DNA of 64,000 nt from Arenibacter antarcticus (GTDB taxonomy: Bacteria > Bacteroidota > Bacteroidia > Flavobacteriales > Flavobacteriaceae). Made by a program: the position numbers and the translations under genes. The DNA lies in assembly GCF_041320605.1 (NCBI RefSeq), contig NZ_CP166679.1, forward strand, positions 4,202,001 through 4,266,000, written 5' to 3'. Below the pieces are notes generated by a model, which ran no database searches, had not been told where the DNA came from, and saw only the letters and a list, made by a program, of their open reading frames with translations. Below, in pieces: positions 26,875 through 36,711 of the stretch. How positions within the stretch are numbered: the stretch's first letter is position 1; each line of letters opens with the position of its first letter.

Positions 26875-29800
26875 TTTGCTGCGTTTTTAAGTTTAACTTC
26901 GGCTCTCCAGCTATACAATACCGGAACCACAAATAGGGTCATCAATGCTATAAGCATACCTCCAAAACTTGGAATTGCCATAGGAATCATAATATCACTT
27001 CCACGCCCTGTGGACGTTAAAACCGGCAATAGCGCCAATATGGTTGTTGCCGTGGTCATTAAACAAGGACGAATACGTTTTTCTCCAGCCTCAACTACAG
27101 CGGCTCTTATTTCCTGTTTTGTTTCGGGCGTATTTCTATCAAAGGTTTGGGTCAGGTAGGTTGCCATTACCACACCATCATCTGTTGCAATACCGAACAA
27201 AGCAATAAAACCAACCCAAACGGCGACACTTAAATTAATGGTGTGCATTTGAAATAAGTCCCGTAAATTCTCTCCAAAGAAGTTAAAGTTTAGGAACCAG
27301 TCCTGCCCGTAAAACCAGATCATCAAAAATCCTCCTGCAAAGGCAACTGCTATCCCTGTAAAAACCATTAAGGATGTGGCTACCGATCGGAATTGGAAAT
27401 ACAAGATCAAGAAAATGATTGCCAAGGCCAAAGGCACCACAAGCGATAAGGTTTTCTCCGCTCGTAATTGATTTTCATAGGTTCCCGTGAACTGATAGTT
27501 AATCCCTTTAGGCACAATCAGTTCTCCTGAATCGATTTTTCCCTGGATAAGCGCTTGCGCATTCTCCACCACATCTACTTCGGCAAAACCATCAATTTTA
27601 TCAAAAAGAACATACCCCACCAGGAAAGTATCCTCACTCTTTATGACTTGCGGCCCTTGCTCATATCTAATAGTAACAAGCTCACTTAAGGGGACCGGAC
27701 TCCCCTTTTCTACGGGAACATAAATATCCTTCAGATCATTTGGGTTTGCGCGCAATTCCCTTGGATAGCGAACTCGAATACCATAACGCTCCCTACCTTC
27801 TACCGTCTGTGTAAGCACCATTCCTCCAATGGACACTTGTATAACTTGTTGCACCTGCGCTACGGTAATTCCATATCGGGCAAGTCGGTCTCTGTCAATA
27901 TCCAACAACAGATAAGGTTTCCCTACAATACGATCAGCAAAGACCGCTTCATTCTTAACACCTTCCGATTGTTTTAATATGCCCTCCAACTGCAGTCCAA
28001 AGGCTTCTATCTCCTTTAAATCTTGCCCTTTCACCTTAATACCCATAGGAGCCCGCATCCCTGTTTGCAACATCACCAATCGTGTTTCAATAGGTTGTAA
28101 TTTAGGCGCCGAGGTAACCCCGGGAAGCTTTGTGACTCTAACAATTTCCTTCCAAATATCATCTGGGGATTTTATCTCTGGCCGCCAGTTTCTAAAGTAT
28201 TCCCCATCATCATCTGGAATAAGTTGTGCACTGCTCACAGAAAATGGGTCCTTTAATTTAGATGTATCGTAATTAGCATTCTCCTCCCCTATTTCATTAT
28301 TTGGATTTGAAACCAAACTTCCATCCTTGAGAACAAATAATCCATCTTCATTTACTTTAAATCGCTGTCTTTTCCTTTTCTCATTTTGAATGTATTCTGA
28401 TTTGTATTGGATTATGTTTTCATACATCGACAAGGGTGCTGGATCCAGTGCCGATTCCGTACGACCGGATTTACCAACAACTGTTTCAATCTCAGGAAGG
28501 CTAGCAACTGCCATATCCAATTGTTGCAATACCCGTTTGTTTTCTTCAACGCCAGAATGCGGCATGGAAGTCGGCATCAACAGAAAAGAGCCTTCATTCA
28601 GGGATGGCATAAATTCCTTACCGGTATTACGCATAATCAACACACCAAAAATTACTATGGCTGTGGGTACGGAAAGAAATAACAATTTATTGCGCAATGC
28701 CCAATTTAAAATTCGCACATAATAGTTTCTAAAAAGTGTAAACACTCCAAGAAGACCAAAACAGATGAGACCTACGAAAATTAAATTTATAAAGAAGCTT
28801 CGATCTACTCCCAAGGGCCTCCAGTATTCTGCCAATAAAAATATAATGGCAAAGGCAGACACAAATATGTTAACGTCATTGGCACGTTTTGGGGTAATCT
28901 TTTCCTTTAACGATAGGAAGCCTACTACACCAAATGCCACTAATATTAATCCAAGAGGGTATCCAAAAATAACAGCCAACACACCTACGATTATCATTGC
29001 TCCATTAAGCATATAACGAAAGGAAGTCTTTAAGCTGCGCTTTTTAAACAAATAGGCTGCAAACGGGGGTATTAAAAATAAGGCCACGATCAGGGATGCG
29101 GTTAGGGCTGCTGTTTTAGTAAATGCCAACGGCCTAAACAATTTACCTTCTGCACCGATCATGGTAAATACCGGAATGAAACTTATAATAGTGGTCATTA
29201 CCGCTGTCAATATAGCCCCGGAAACTTCAGCGGTTGCATTGTACACAACGGTATTCATGGGTACATCATCGTCGTTTTCATCGATATGCCGCAGCACATT
29301 TTCCGTAAGAATAACACCCACATCAACCATGGTACCAATAGCAATCGCAATACCGGATAGCGCAACAATATTGGCATCTACATTAAACAGTTTCATGGAA
29401 ATAAAAACCATCAATACCGCTACTGGTAAGAGACCGGATATTAACACCGAAGCCCTTAAATTGAATACCATTATAATGATTACGAAAATGGTGATTAAAA
29501 TCTCCAATGATAGTGCCTCGTCCAACGTTCCCAATGTTTCTTGAATGAGTTCTGTTCTGTCATAAAAGGGAACCACGGTAAGCTGGGACGTTCTACCATC
29601 ACTCAAAACTTTAGAAGGTAGGCCTGAACTTAGCTCGTTTATTTTCTCCTTCACGTTGTTAATGACCTCCATTGGGTTGGCACCATAACGCGCGACCACA
29701 ACACCACCTACAACTTCTGCCCCTTCTTTATCTAAAATTCCTCTTCTTGTAGCGGGTCCATGAGAAACTTTTGCAATGTCCTTTAAGCGTATAGAGGTGA

Positions 29801-30620
29801 AATTTTCTGATGTTACCACAGCATTTTCCAGGTCGGCAATGGATTTAACATACCCCAGGCCACGTATCAAATATTCCGCCTGATTAATTTCTATGGTTTG
29901 GGCACCTACATCCTTATTACTTTGTTTAACTGCTTTTACAACATCATCTAATCCGATTTTGTACTGTTTCATCAACTCTGGGTTGACATCCACTTGGTAT
30001 TCCAAAACGTAACCCCCAATAGAGGCCACTTCAGATACACCGCTTGCCGAAGACAGTGCATATTTCACGTAGAAATCTTGGATACTTCTCAATTCATGTA
30101 AATCCCATCCCCCTGTTACGTTTCCGTTTTCATCCCGGCCTTCGAGCGTGTACCAATATATTTGGCCAAGTCCAGTAGCATCCGGTCCTAGTGCCGGATT
30201 CACTGCATCAGGTAGTAGTCCTGCTGGGAGTGAATTTAACTTCTCCAGTATTCGGCTTCGGCTCCAGTAGAATTCGATATCCTCTTCAAAAATGATGTAG
30301 ATACTTGAAAAACCGAACATAGAAGAACTACGTATGGTCTTAACTCCCGGGATTCCTAAAAGCGATGTGGTTAACGGATAGGTAATTTGGTCCTCAATAT
30401 CTTGTGGAGAACGGCCATCCCATTTCGTAAATACAATTTGTTGGTTCTCACCAATATCAGGGATGGCATCTACGGCTACAGGGTTACGTGGCAATGGACC
30501 TGTATTCCATTCAAAAGGCGCATTTATGACTCCCCACCCTACAAACAAAACAAGTAGTAATACGGCAATAAGTTTATTCTCTATGAGAAATTTGATGCTT
30601 TTATTTAGCATTTGAATCAA
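26871..30620 (-). CDS. cusA: Heavy-metal RND efflux pump, CusA family
   Basis: 1249 residues, longer than E. coli CusA (1047) because of extra membrane and linker segments at about 520-640 and 750-820. Signatures: VDAIPDIGENQQIVF near the N-terminus, GTMVDVGVILTENVLRHI with the proton-relay acidic residue in helix 4, and FIALFGIATDDGVVMATYL in the second half. It pumps Cu(I)/Ag(I) out of the periplasm. It is first in a six-gene operon running to 21571. Met triads for metal conduction cannot be placed without alignment. Confidence 0.95.
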   Translation of the reverse strand: MIQMLNKSIKFLIENKLIAVLLLVLFVGWGVINAPFEWNTGPLPRNPVAVDAIPDIGENQQIVFTKWDGRSPQDIEDQITYPLTTSLLGIPGVKTIRSSSMFGFSSIYIIFEEDIEFYWSRSRILEKLNSLPAGLLPDAVNPALGPDATGLGQIYWYTLEGRDENGNVTGGWDLHELRSIQDFYVKYALSSASGVSEVASIGGYVLEYQVDVNPELMKQYKIGLDDVVKAVKQSNKDVGAQTIEINQAEYLIRGLGYVKSIADLENAVVTSENFTSIRLKDIAKVSHGPATRRGILDKEGAEVVGGVVVARYGANPMEVINNVKEKINELSSGLPSKVLSDGRTSQLTVVPFYDRTELIQETLGTLDEALSLEILITIFVIIIMVFNLRASVLISGLLPVAVLMVFISMKLFNVDANIVALSGIAIAIGTMVDVGVILTENVLRHIDENDDDVPMNTVVYNATAEVSGAILTAVMTTIISFIPVFTMIGAEGKLFRPLAFTKTAALTASLIVALFLIPPFAAYLFKKRSLKTSFRYMLNGAMIIVGVLAVIFGYPLGLILVAFGVVGFLSLKEKITPKRANDVNIFVSAFAIIFLLAEYWRPLGVDRSFFINLIFVGLICFGLLGVFTLFRNYYVRILNWALRNKLLFLSVPTAIVIFGVLIMRNTGKEFMPSLNEGSFLLMPTSMPHSGVEENKRVLQQLDMAVASLPEIETVVGKSGRTESALDPAPLSMYENIIQYKSEYIQNEKRKRQRFKVNEDGLFVLKDGSLVSNPNNEIGEENANYDTSKLKDPFSVSSAQLIPDDDGEYFRNWRPEIKSPDDIWKEIVRVTKLPGVTSAPKLQPIETRLVMLQTGMRAPMGIKVKGQDLKEIEAFGLQLEGILKQSEGVKNEAVFADRIVGKPYLLLDIDRDRLARYGITVAQVQQVIQVSIGGMVLTQTVEGRERYGIRVRYPRELRANPNDLKDIYVPVEKGSPVPLSELVTIRYEQGPQVIKSEDTFLVGYVLFDKIDGFAEVDVVENAQALIQGKIDSGELIVPKGINYQFTGTYENQLRAEKTLSLVVPLALAIIFLILYFQFRSVATSLMVFTGIAVAFAGGFLMIWFYGQDWFLNFNFFGENLRDLFQMHTINLSVAVWVGFIALFGIATDDGVVMATYLTQTFDRNTPETKQEIRAAVVEAGEKRIRPCLMTTATTILALLPVLTSTGRGSDIMIPMAIPSFGGMLIALMTLFVVPVLYSWRAEVKLKNAAK

Positions 30621-30756
30621 TTGTTAAACAGTTAAACATTGAATAAGATCCTGATAACATCAGAAAATTAAGGACAACGAAATAAGCCCAAAATGGCAGG
30701 AACCACAGGGCAATTTTTCCAATCCGATTAGTTATCGGACCGGAAACTGTTTAAAA

Positions 30757-31173
30757 TCAAATTAAATACGTCTCGTGAAGCTTTTGTATATCCGTTATCA
30801 GAAACGGAGGTGCATAATCTCTAAATGGAACGATGCTGGTATCCAGACCATCGAAGAGATTTAAATAAGTGTAGATAAAAGCAGTGGCAAATAACTGTTG
30901 GTCTTTATCTAACCTATCAAACGATGTTTTTAAAGTGTCTTGTCCTTCAACAATCACTTCTTCATCACTACAGCAATCTTTTATTGAAATGTCACACTCT
31001 GATGACGGTAATTGCTGATGGACTTCCATGCCACAGGTTTCAACGTGCCCAAATAAGGAGGAATCCACTAAAATACCACCACAGTAATGACTATCAACAG
31101 TAAACGAAACAGTTGACAGTAACACAACAAGTGCTAGACTAAACGATGCTATTTTATGAAAAACCTTTTTCAT
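30757..31173 (-). CDS. HYC_CC_PP family protein
   Basis: 138 residues with a signal peptide. The three motifs that name this Bacteroidetes family are present: HYCGG after SFTVDS, DCC in IKDCCSDEE, and PP in DYAPPFL. Function is unknown. The clustered cysteines and histidine and its place at copper loci suggest metal binding or sensing. It is transcribed away from a related gene at 31458, with about 285 bases between them. Confidence 0.85.
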   Translation of the reverse strand: MKKVFHKIASFSLALVVLLSTVSFTVDSHYCGGILVDSSLFGHVETCGMEVHQQLPSSECDISIKDCCSDEEVIVEGQDTLKTSFDRLDKDQQLFATAFIYTYLNLFDGLDTSIVPFRDYAPPFLITDIQKLHETYLI

Positions 31174-31301
31174 TGGTTACAAATGTATAAAATAATAATG
31201 CCAATAAGTGTATTTAACAGTTCTTTTGGATTTCGGAATATAAATTTATCCAAAGAGATGCCTGCATAATATTAGTAAATAAAATTCTTTTACAATTATT
31301 A

Positions 31302-31323
31302 GAATATGACATTGGTCATATTC
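31302..31323. promoter_or_regulatory. 22-bp inverted repeat in the divergent HYC_CC_PP promoter region, candidate operator
   Basis: GAATATGAC and GTCATATTC are perfect 9-bp arms separated by ATTG. It lies between the two divergent genes. TATATTCG at 31342, near the Bacteroidetes -7 consensus, follows about 19 bases later. This is a fitting operator for a dimer. Confidence 0.6.
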
Positions 31324-31457
31324 TTGCTGCATGCAAACAACTATATTCGTACAATACATTTACCCAAAAATCATAAACGCTTGATAACTATATTCAATTA
31401 TATCACGAAATAAAAAATGATTGAACGTTAAACAAAATTCGTTAAATTCATTATACT

Positions 31458-31880
31458 GTGAAATCAACTTTTACTAGAATAACGACCTTTTTATTAGCAG
31501 TTTTCATACTGTTTTCTACCTTTTCTTTTACGGTAGATATGCACTTTTGCAGTAATAGATTAGTGGACATGGCTATTTTTAGTAGCGCAGAATCCTGTAA
31601 GGACATTGCTCAAAATAAAGATAATACTTCCAAGCAATGCACTTCTATACAAGAAAAAGATTGTTGCGATAATCAGACTTTTGTAAAGGAAGGAGACGAT
31701 ACTTTCAAAAAGTCAAATACTATTATAGGGGTTGAAACTCTTGTATTCTTAAACACCTTTTTTTATTCTCATATCAATCGTTTTGAAGGGTTAGAGGAAG
31801 ACGCAGTTTCATTTCAAGCCTATAGGCCGCCTCTATTATCTTCTGATATAATAATTCTGAACGAGACCTTCTTAATTTGA
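31458..31880 (+). CDS. HYC_CC_PP family protein, diverged
   Basis: 140 residues, starting with GTG at 31458. Signal peptide, then HFCSN in place of HYC, then DCC (EKDCCDNQT) and PP (YRPPLLSSD). The layout matches the divergent gene at 30757, so the two are paralogues. It precedes the second AraC/HMA regulator. Function unknown; a metal role is inferred from context. Confidence 0.82.
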   Translation: MKSTFTRITTFLLAVFILFSTFSFTVDMHFCSNRLVDMAIFSSAESCKDIAQNKDNTSKQCTSIQEKDCCDNQTFVKEGDDTFKKSNTIIGVETLVFLNTFFYSHINRFEGLEEDAVSFQAYRPPLLSSDIIILNETFLI

Positions 31881-31892
31881 ATTTCCATATTG

Positions 31893-32001
31893 CAGGTTAA
31901 ATTTAACCTGTATCGCCTTTATAGCCACTGTTTCACTTCTGGCTAACATATGTTGTACCCTATTCTCAACAACACTACACATCACTAACCCTGCAAGGGT
32001 T
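31893..32001. promoter_or_regulatory. Palindrome and hairpin ahead of the second AraC/HMA gene
   Basis: CAGGTTAAATTTAACCTG at 31893-31910 is a perfect 18-bp palindrome 12 bases after the HYC_CC_PP stop. AACCCT-GCA-AGGGTT follows at 31987-32001, 50 bases before the regulator's start. Either could be an operator for autoregulation or a transcript end. Confidence 0.5.
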
Positions 32002-32051
32002 CTGCATTTTAACACATTGAGTTAGAATTCAATGACAATACAATAAATACT

Positions 32052-32633
32052 ATGAGCAAGCCAAAAGAATTTTGGATTAAGAATATGGTCTGTAATCGCT
32101 GCCTAAAAGTAATTAAGCAAGAACTACAGGAACTTGGGGTGTTGGTACTTTCATTAGAATTGGGAAGATTGTTAGTTGAAGCTCCGAATAAAACAAAAGA
32201 TGAAATTGTGAATATAATAACAACTGTTCTTCACGCAAATGATTTTGAAATAGTTCAGAACGAAAACGATATGCTAGTAGAAAGAATCAAAATTATTCTA
32301 ATAGGAGAATTGCAAGAATTACCCTTGCAGATTAAGGTGAAAACATCTGAGCTATTAGCATCAACTCTTCACAAGGATTACAAGGCTTTAAGTAAATTAT
32401 TTTCTGCTAATGAACAAACAACTATTGAAAAATACTTCATCAAATTGAAGATCGAAAAAGTTAAAGAGCTCATTCAGCTTAAACAATATTCCTTTTCAGA
32501 TATAGGATACTTATTGGACTACAGCAGTGTCAACCATTTGTCCAGGCAATTTAAAGAAGTAATAGGAGTGTGTATGACCGATTATAAAAACACAGAAAAT
32601 TGGAAACGAAATTTTTACGATGAAATTATATAG
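32052..32633 (+). CDS. AraC-family regulator with N-terminal HMA-like domain (second copy)
   Basis: 193 residues with the same architecture as the protein at 17532. It has KNMVCNRC near residues 11-18, a short alpha/beta domain, and an AraC region with LLDYSSVNHLSRQFKEVIG. The linker and target helices differ, so the two probably read different sites. It lies upstream of the long plus-strand operon and probably controls it. Metal sensing through CNRC is inference. Confidence 0.85.
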   Translation: MSKPKEFWIKNMVCNRCLKVIKQELQELGVLVLSLELGRLLVEAPNKTKDEIVNIITTVLHANDFEIVQNENDMLVERIKIILIGELQELPLQIKVKTSELLASTLHKDYKALSKLFSANEQTTIEKYFIKLKIEKVKELIQLKQYSFSDIGYLLDYSSVNHLSRQFKEVIGVCMTDYKNTENWKRNFYDEII

Positions 32634-32707
32634 ATAAAAACGAAAGTTATGCAGATAAGACTTCTGTACAAACAATAATTTTAATGTATTAACAAAAAAT
32701 AAATATT

Positions 32708-33217
32708 ATGAAAACACTAGTAATTATTTTATTAGCAATTGGGCTTTTAAGCTTAAATAGTTGCAAACAAGACACAGACATGCAGGCGATACTCCAAAAT
32801 TCAGAGTCAAGAACAGAACTTTTTGGGGCGATAGCCAGTAACCACATTTACATGACGGAATTCATGGACAACATGCAAGATAACGACCATGCCATGCAGA
32901 TGATACAGGGTAACCAAAAAATGATGGGTAATATGATACAGAGTGGCGGAATGCAAATGATGATGAAAGATAGCATGATGACGAAAAACATGATGCAGTC
33001 CATCATGAAAGATGGAAAGATGATGGGCAATATGATGCAAATGATGCACGACAAGGGCATGATGAGCGAAGACTGTATGGAGTCGTGCAAGAAGATGATG
33101 GGTGACAAAGGAATGGACATGAAAGGAATGGGCATGATCGAAGAAAATGAATTAGATACCAAAGAACTAGGCGAACTCGAATTGAGCAAAAGCCAAAGCC
33201 ATGGGGATCATCATTAG
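32708..33217 (+). CDS. Methionine-rich lipoprotein, probable Cu/Ag-binding
   Basis: 169 residues; the lipobox is LLSLNSC (Cys19). The middle (about 60-150) is extraordinarily rich in Met, Lys, Asp and Gly, with runs such as QMMMKDSMMTKNMMQ and MMGNMMQMMHDKGMM. Methionine clusters of this kind bind Cu(I)/Ag(I) in CusF, PcoC and SilE. Ends in SHGDHH. No fold is predicted apart from helix. First gene of the plus-strand operon. Confidence 0.85.
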   Translation: MKTLVIILLAIGLLSLNSCKQDTDMQAILQNSESRTELFGAIASNHIYMTEFMDNMQDNDHAMQMIQGNQKMMGNMIQSGGMQMMMKDSMMTKNMMQSIMKDGKMMGNMMQMMHDKGMMSEDCMESCKKMMGDKGMDMKGMGMIEENELDTKELGELELSKSQSHGDHH

Positions 33218-33250
33218 AGAAGATAACATTTAACGCTAAAAACAATAATT

Positions 33251-33523
33251 ATGAAAGGTCATTGGATATGGATGCTTATCGGTTGCGGTCTTCCGTTGCT
33301 ATTAATTTTTTTCGCCCCAGCATTGGGCTTCACTGGATATAACGGGCTTTTTGGTTTCATCATATTAATGTTCGTGTTTCATCTATTAATGCCCCACGGA
33401 TCACATGGTGGCCATGGTAGGCATAACAGTAGGGAGGATAATAATAAGCAACACGAACATGGTAAAGAAAAACCGCTGGCAGCAGAAACTAAGGACGAGC
33501 ATGAGGGGCATAGTCACCATTAA
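33251..33523 (+). CDS. DUF2933 membrane protein with His-rich tail
   Basis: 90 residues with two membrane helices (about 8-25 and 31-50) followed by a histidine-rich cytosolic or periplasmic tail (HGSHGGHGRHN, then EHEGHSHH). DUF2933 proteins are small and common in metal loci. The tail is a likely metal ligand. Same operon, 33 bases after the Met-rich gene. Confidence 0.8.
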   Translation: MKGHWIWMLIGCGLPLLLIFFAPALGFTGYNGLFGFIILMFVFHLLMPHGSHGGHGRHNSREDNNKQHEHGKEKPLAAETKDEHEGHSHH

Positions 33524-33532
33524 AATAAAAAA

Positions 33533-33751
33533 ATGACGAAACATACATATAGAATAAACGGAATAAGCTGTGGTGGATGTGTAACACGGGTCAAAAAAAC
33601 CTTGGAAGCACACCCGGACATTGAGAAAGCAGAAATCTTTTTGAACCCTAAAGGCAAGACAATCATCAGTATGAAAGAGAAACTTTCGGTAAAGGAATTA
33701 CAGAAGCAACTCAACCAAATTGAGGGCTATACAATTACAGAGATAATTTAA
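33533..33751 (+). CDS. HMA domain protein (copper chaperone-like)
   Basis: A 72-residue HMA domain with ISCGGC (metal site near residue 12-15), then VKKTLEAHPDIEKAEIFLNP. It is a second chaperone besides that at 14931 and is probably partner to the CopB-type ATPase downstream. Starts 9 bases after the DUF2933 stop. Confidence 0.9.
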   Translation: MTKHTYRINGISCGGCVTRVKKTLEAHPDIEKAEIFLNPKGKTIISMKEKLSVKELQKQLNQIEGYTITEII

Positions 33752-33778
33752 AATAGTAGTAACCTTAAAACAAAGAAT

Positions 33779-33997
33779 ATGTTCTATTACAATGGTTTTT
33801 TTTGGGGAATGCACCTTGTTTGGTGGTCAATTTGGTTAGTACTACTAGGCTGGGTCTTCTTTGCACCTACCAGTACGTCCTCCACTGAAACAAAGGAATA
33901 CGATTCAGTTACAATGCTGAAAATCCGGTTTGCAAAGGGTGAGATTTCCAAGACGGAATATGAGCAATCGAAGAAGCTTTTAAAATCGGAAAAATAA
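33779..33997 (+). CDS. SHOCT-domain small membrane protein (copy 1)
   Basis: 72 residues. One membrane helix (about 10-28: HLVWWSIWLVLLGWVFF) and a C-terminal SHOCT motif (MLKIRFAKGEISKTEYEQSKKLL). SHOCT segments are short oligomerisation motifs of many small proteins. The next gene is a tandem copy. Confidence 0.85.
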   Translation: MFYYNGFFWGMHLVWWSIWLVLLGWVFFAPTSTSSTETKEYDSVTMLKIRFAKGEISKTEYEQSKKLLKSEK

Positions 33998-34035
33998 TTC
34001 ATTAAAAATAAAAAATAATATTTAAAACTAAAACT

Positions 34036-34254
34036 ATGCATTATTTAAGCGATCACTTTGGCGGTATGCACTTTGTATGGTGGATCATTTGGTTCATCTT
34101 CTTAACATGGATATTTTTTGTTCCATATGACATCCCTTACCAAAAATCAAAAAATGAAGACCCGCTCGTAATTCTCAAAAAAAGATTTGCTAAAGGGGAG
34201 ATTACCAAAGAGGAATATGAAGATTCCAAGAAAACCTTAGAATCAATTAATTAA
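34036..34254 (+). CDS. SHOCT-domain small membrane protein (copy 2)
   Basis: 72 residues with the same layout as the gene before it (HFVWWIIWFIFLTWIFF helix; LKKRFAKGEITKEEYEDSKKTL). The shared length, helix and motif show a tandem duplication, now diverged. Thirty-eight bases separate the two. Confidence 0.85.
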   Translation: MHYLSDHFGGMHFVWWIIWFIFLTWIFFVPYDIPYQKSKNEDPLVILKKRFAKGEITKEEYEDSKKTLESIN

Positions 34255-34269
34255 CAAACATTAAAAATC

Positions 34270-34551
34270 ATGAATCGTATCAACGTAAAAAAATTCGGAT
34301 TTGCTTTTGGCCTAACAGGTGCCTTAATTTATCTAGGCTGTATGATTGTAATGACTACAACCGGTCAAGCGGGTACAATATTATTTTTCAACAGCCTATT
34401 ACACGGGTTGGATGCTACCAGTATTATAAGAATGGATGTACCGATATTGGAAGCATTCTTTGGAATTATTCAAACTTTCATCCTAGGGTGGCTTATTGGG
34501 GCTTGTATAGCGGCCTTTTACAACGTACAAATTAAAACCAAAAGAACATGA
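34270..34551 (+). CDS. Small membrane protein of unknown function
   Basis: 93 residues with two helices (about 8-32 and 62-85), the second rich in Gly and Ala (GWLIGACIAAFYN). No known domain recognised. Its stop overlaps the start of the GAPDH gene (ATGA), so the two are translationally coupled. Confidence 0.7.
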   Translation: MNRINVKKFGFAFGLTGALIYLGCMIVMTTTGQAGTILFFNSLLHGLDATSIIRMDVPILEAFFGIIQTFILGWLIGACIAAFYNVQIKTKRT

Positions 34552-35561
34552 AAAATATAGCAATTATAGGATATGGCGTCATTGGAAAAAGGGTGGCCGA
34601 TGCCATTAATCTACAAGACGACATGAAGCTTGAGGGAGTGTGCGATGTCATTAGCGATTGGCGCATACAGAACGCCGTACGAAAAGAGTATAATATTTAT
34701 GCGGCAACCGCCGAAGCTGAAATAGAAATGAATGCTTCCGGTATTTCGGTAAAGGGTAATATGAAGGATCTTTTGGATAAAGTGGACCTTGTGGTCGATT
34801 GTACCCCAAAAAAAATAGCGGCTCAAAATGTAAAAATCTATAAGGAAAAAGGCATCAAATTTATTGTCCAAGGAGGCGAAAAACACGAAACCACTGGTCA
34901 TTCCTTTAGTGCCGAAAATAATTATCAGTCGGCTATAAATATCGATGCTACAAGGGTTGTTTCCTGTAACACCACCTCCATCTTAAGAACATTGACTGCT
35001 TTAAAAAGGGCCGATTTATTGGATTATGCCAGAGGAACACTATTAAGAAGAGCTACAGATCCTTGGGAAAGCCATTTAGGTGGTATTATGAATACGATGG
35101 TTCCCGAAAAAGATATTCCGAGCCATCAAGGTCCTGATGCTAAAAGTGTTGATCCCGATTTAGATGTTATCACTACCGCAATAAAGGTACCTCAGACCTT
35201 AAGCCATATGCACTACTGGAACGTGAAATTGAAAAAACAGGCCACCAAGGAAGAAGTGCTTAATGCTTTTAAAACTTCTACACGGATTAAGTTAATTCAT
35301 TATGACCAAGGTTTGGTTTCCAACAATACTATTAAAGAAATGTTCTTAGATATGGGAAGACCTTGGGGCGATATGTATGAAGTAGCTCTCTGGGAAGATA
35401 TGCTGAAAGTGGTGGGCGATGAGCTTTTTTATGCTTATGTGGTAGATAACCAGGCGATTGTAATCCCAGAGACCATAGATGCCATTCGGGCACTTACCGG
35501 AATAGAAACCGATGCTCATAAGTCTATTTCTAAAACCAATGAAAGTTTAGGAATCCATTAA
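34548..35561 (+). CDS. Type II (archaeal-type) glyceraldehyde-3-phosphate dehydrogenase
   Basis: 337 residues. N-terminal Rossmann domain ([17 protein letters not shown]). The catalytic cysteine is C140 in [15 protein letters not shown] and a helical tail follow. The sequence is of the archaeal type II GAPDH family, not the bacterial GapA type I, with which it shares little. It interconverts glyceraldehyde-3-phosphate and 1,3-bisphosphoglycerate with NAD(P). Its ATG overlaps the stop of a membrane protein in the metal operon. A bacterial organism of this group would normally also have GapA elsewhere, so this is a second, acquired enzyme. Confidence 0.9.
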   Translation: MKNIAIIGYGVIGKRVADAINLQDDMKLEGVCDVISDWRIQNAVRKEYNIYAATAEAEIEMNASGISVKGNMKDLLDKVDLVVDCTPKKIAAQNVKIYKEKGIKFIVQGGEKHETTGHSFSAENNYQSAINIDATRVVSCNTTSILRTLTALKRADLLDYARGTLLRRATDPWESHLGGIMNTMVPEKDIPSHQGPDAKSVDPDLDVITTAIKVPQTLSHMHYWNVKLKKQATKEEVLNAFKTSTRIKLIHYDQGLVSNNTIKEMFLDMGRPWGDMYEVALWEDMLKVVGDELFYAYVVDNQAIVIPETIDAIRALTGIETDAHKSISKTNESLGIH

Positions 35562-35572
35562 ACGCTATTATT

Positions 35573-36634
35573 TTGAAAACAGATATAAACATTACAGAGT
35601 TATTAGGGGAAAAGGCATCCTATTATATAGATCACGTTTGTGAAAAAATAACGAAAGATGAATTGCATATCCCCAGCAATAACAGTCTTGAGAAAGTATT
35701 TGGCAATAGCAACAGAAATCCGCAAGTACTACGAAGCCTTTCACAATTGTATAACCACGGAAATCTAGGTGGTACCGGCTACTTGAGTATTCTACCCGTA
35801 GACCAAGGTATTGAGCATAGTGCCGCATTGTCCTTCTACAAGAACCCTGATTATTTTGATCCTGAGAATATTATAAAATTAGCCATTGGTGCTGGCTGTA
35901 ACGGGGTGGCATCTACTTTTGGGGTTTTGGGCCTCCATGCCCGTAAATATGCTCATAAAATCCCGTTCATTGTCAAGATAAACCATAATGAACTCCTATC
36001 CTACCCCAATACCTATGACCAAACCTTGTTCGGAAAGGTTAGGGAAGCATGGAACATGGGTGCTGTCGCCATCGGGGCCACAATCTATTTTGGATCCAAG
36101 GAAAGCAAAAGACAGATAATGGAAATCGCGGCGGCATTTGCCGAAGCTCATAGCCTCGGAATGGCAACGATTTTGTGGTGTTACACCCGTAACGAGGCAT
36201 TTAAAACTGCTAAAGAAGATTATCACTCAGCTGCCGATGTAACAGGGCAAGCCAACCACTTGGGGGTTACCATTCAAGCAGATATTATCAAACAGAAACT
36301 GCCAACAAACAATTTCGGATTTAAAAAAATAGGATTTGGAAAATATGATGATGACATGTATGAAACGCTTACCACAGACCATCCCATTGATCTATGCAGG
36401 TTACAGGTAGCCAATTGTTATATGGGAAAAATAGGATTGATCAATTCAGGAGGGGCCTCCAAAGGCGAATCGGATTTGACCGAAGCTGTGACAACTGCGG
36501 TCATCAATAAGCGCGCCGGAGGTTCTGGTCTGATTTTAGGGAGGAAGGCATTTCAAAAACCACTTAGTAAGGGAATAGAATTATTGCAAAGCGTGCAAAA
36601 GGTATATCTGGAAAATAATATTACGGTGGCCTAA
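35573..36634 (+). CDS. Class I fructose-bisphosphate aldolase, archaeal/FbaB type
   Basis: 353 residues, starting at TTG 35573. It is a DhnA/FbaB-family TIM barrel: [11 protein letters not shown] at the phosphate-binding front, [22 protein letters not shown] and LINSGG near the phosphate loop. Class I aldolases use a lysine Schiff base and need no metal, unlike the zinc class II enzyme common in bacteria. Twelve bases after GAPDH, so co-translated. Both act on triose phosphates. Confidence 0.9.
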   Translation: MKTDINITELLGEKASYYIDHVCEKITKDELHIPSNNSLEKVFGNSNRNPQVLRSLSQLYNHGNLGGTGYLSILPVDQGIEHSAALSFYKNPDYFDPENIIKLAIGAGCNGVASTFGVLGLHARKYAHKIPFIVKINHNELLSYPNTYDQTLFGKVREAWNMGAVAIGATIYFGSKESKRQIMEIAAAFAEAHSLGMATILWCYTRNEAFKTAKEDYHSAADVTGQANHLGVTIQADIIKQKLPTNNFGFKKIGFGKYDDDMYETLTTDHPIDLCRLQVANCYMGKIGLINSGGASKGESDLTEAVTTAVINKRAGGSGLILGRKAFQKPLSKGIELLQSVQKVYLENNITVA

Positions 36635-36711
36635 TTATAGGCCAAATTTAAGTTGACAAAAAAGAGCATAACAACTTATTTATAATATAAATAACTCGAA
36701 AACAATACATT

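Noticed and set aside
30680-30756. Hairpin TCCGAT/ATCGGA after the HYC_CC_PP gene
   Set aside because: No U-run on the minus strand; too weak to call a terminator.
32807-33245. Several minus-strand ORFs opposite the Met-rich gene
   Set aside because: Complement of ATG-rich Met codons gives CAT/His-rich and Ile-rich shadows; not real genes.
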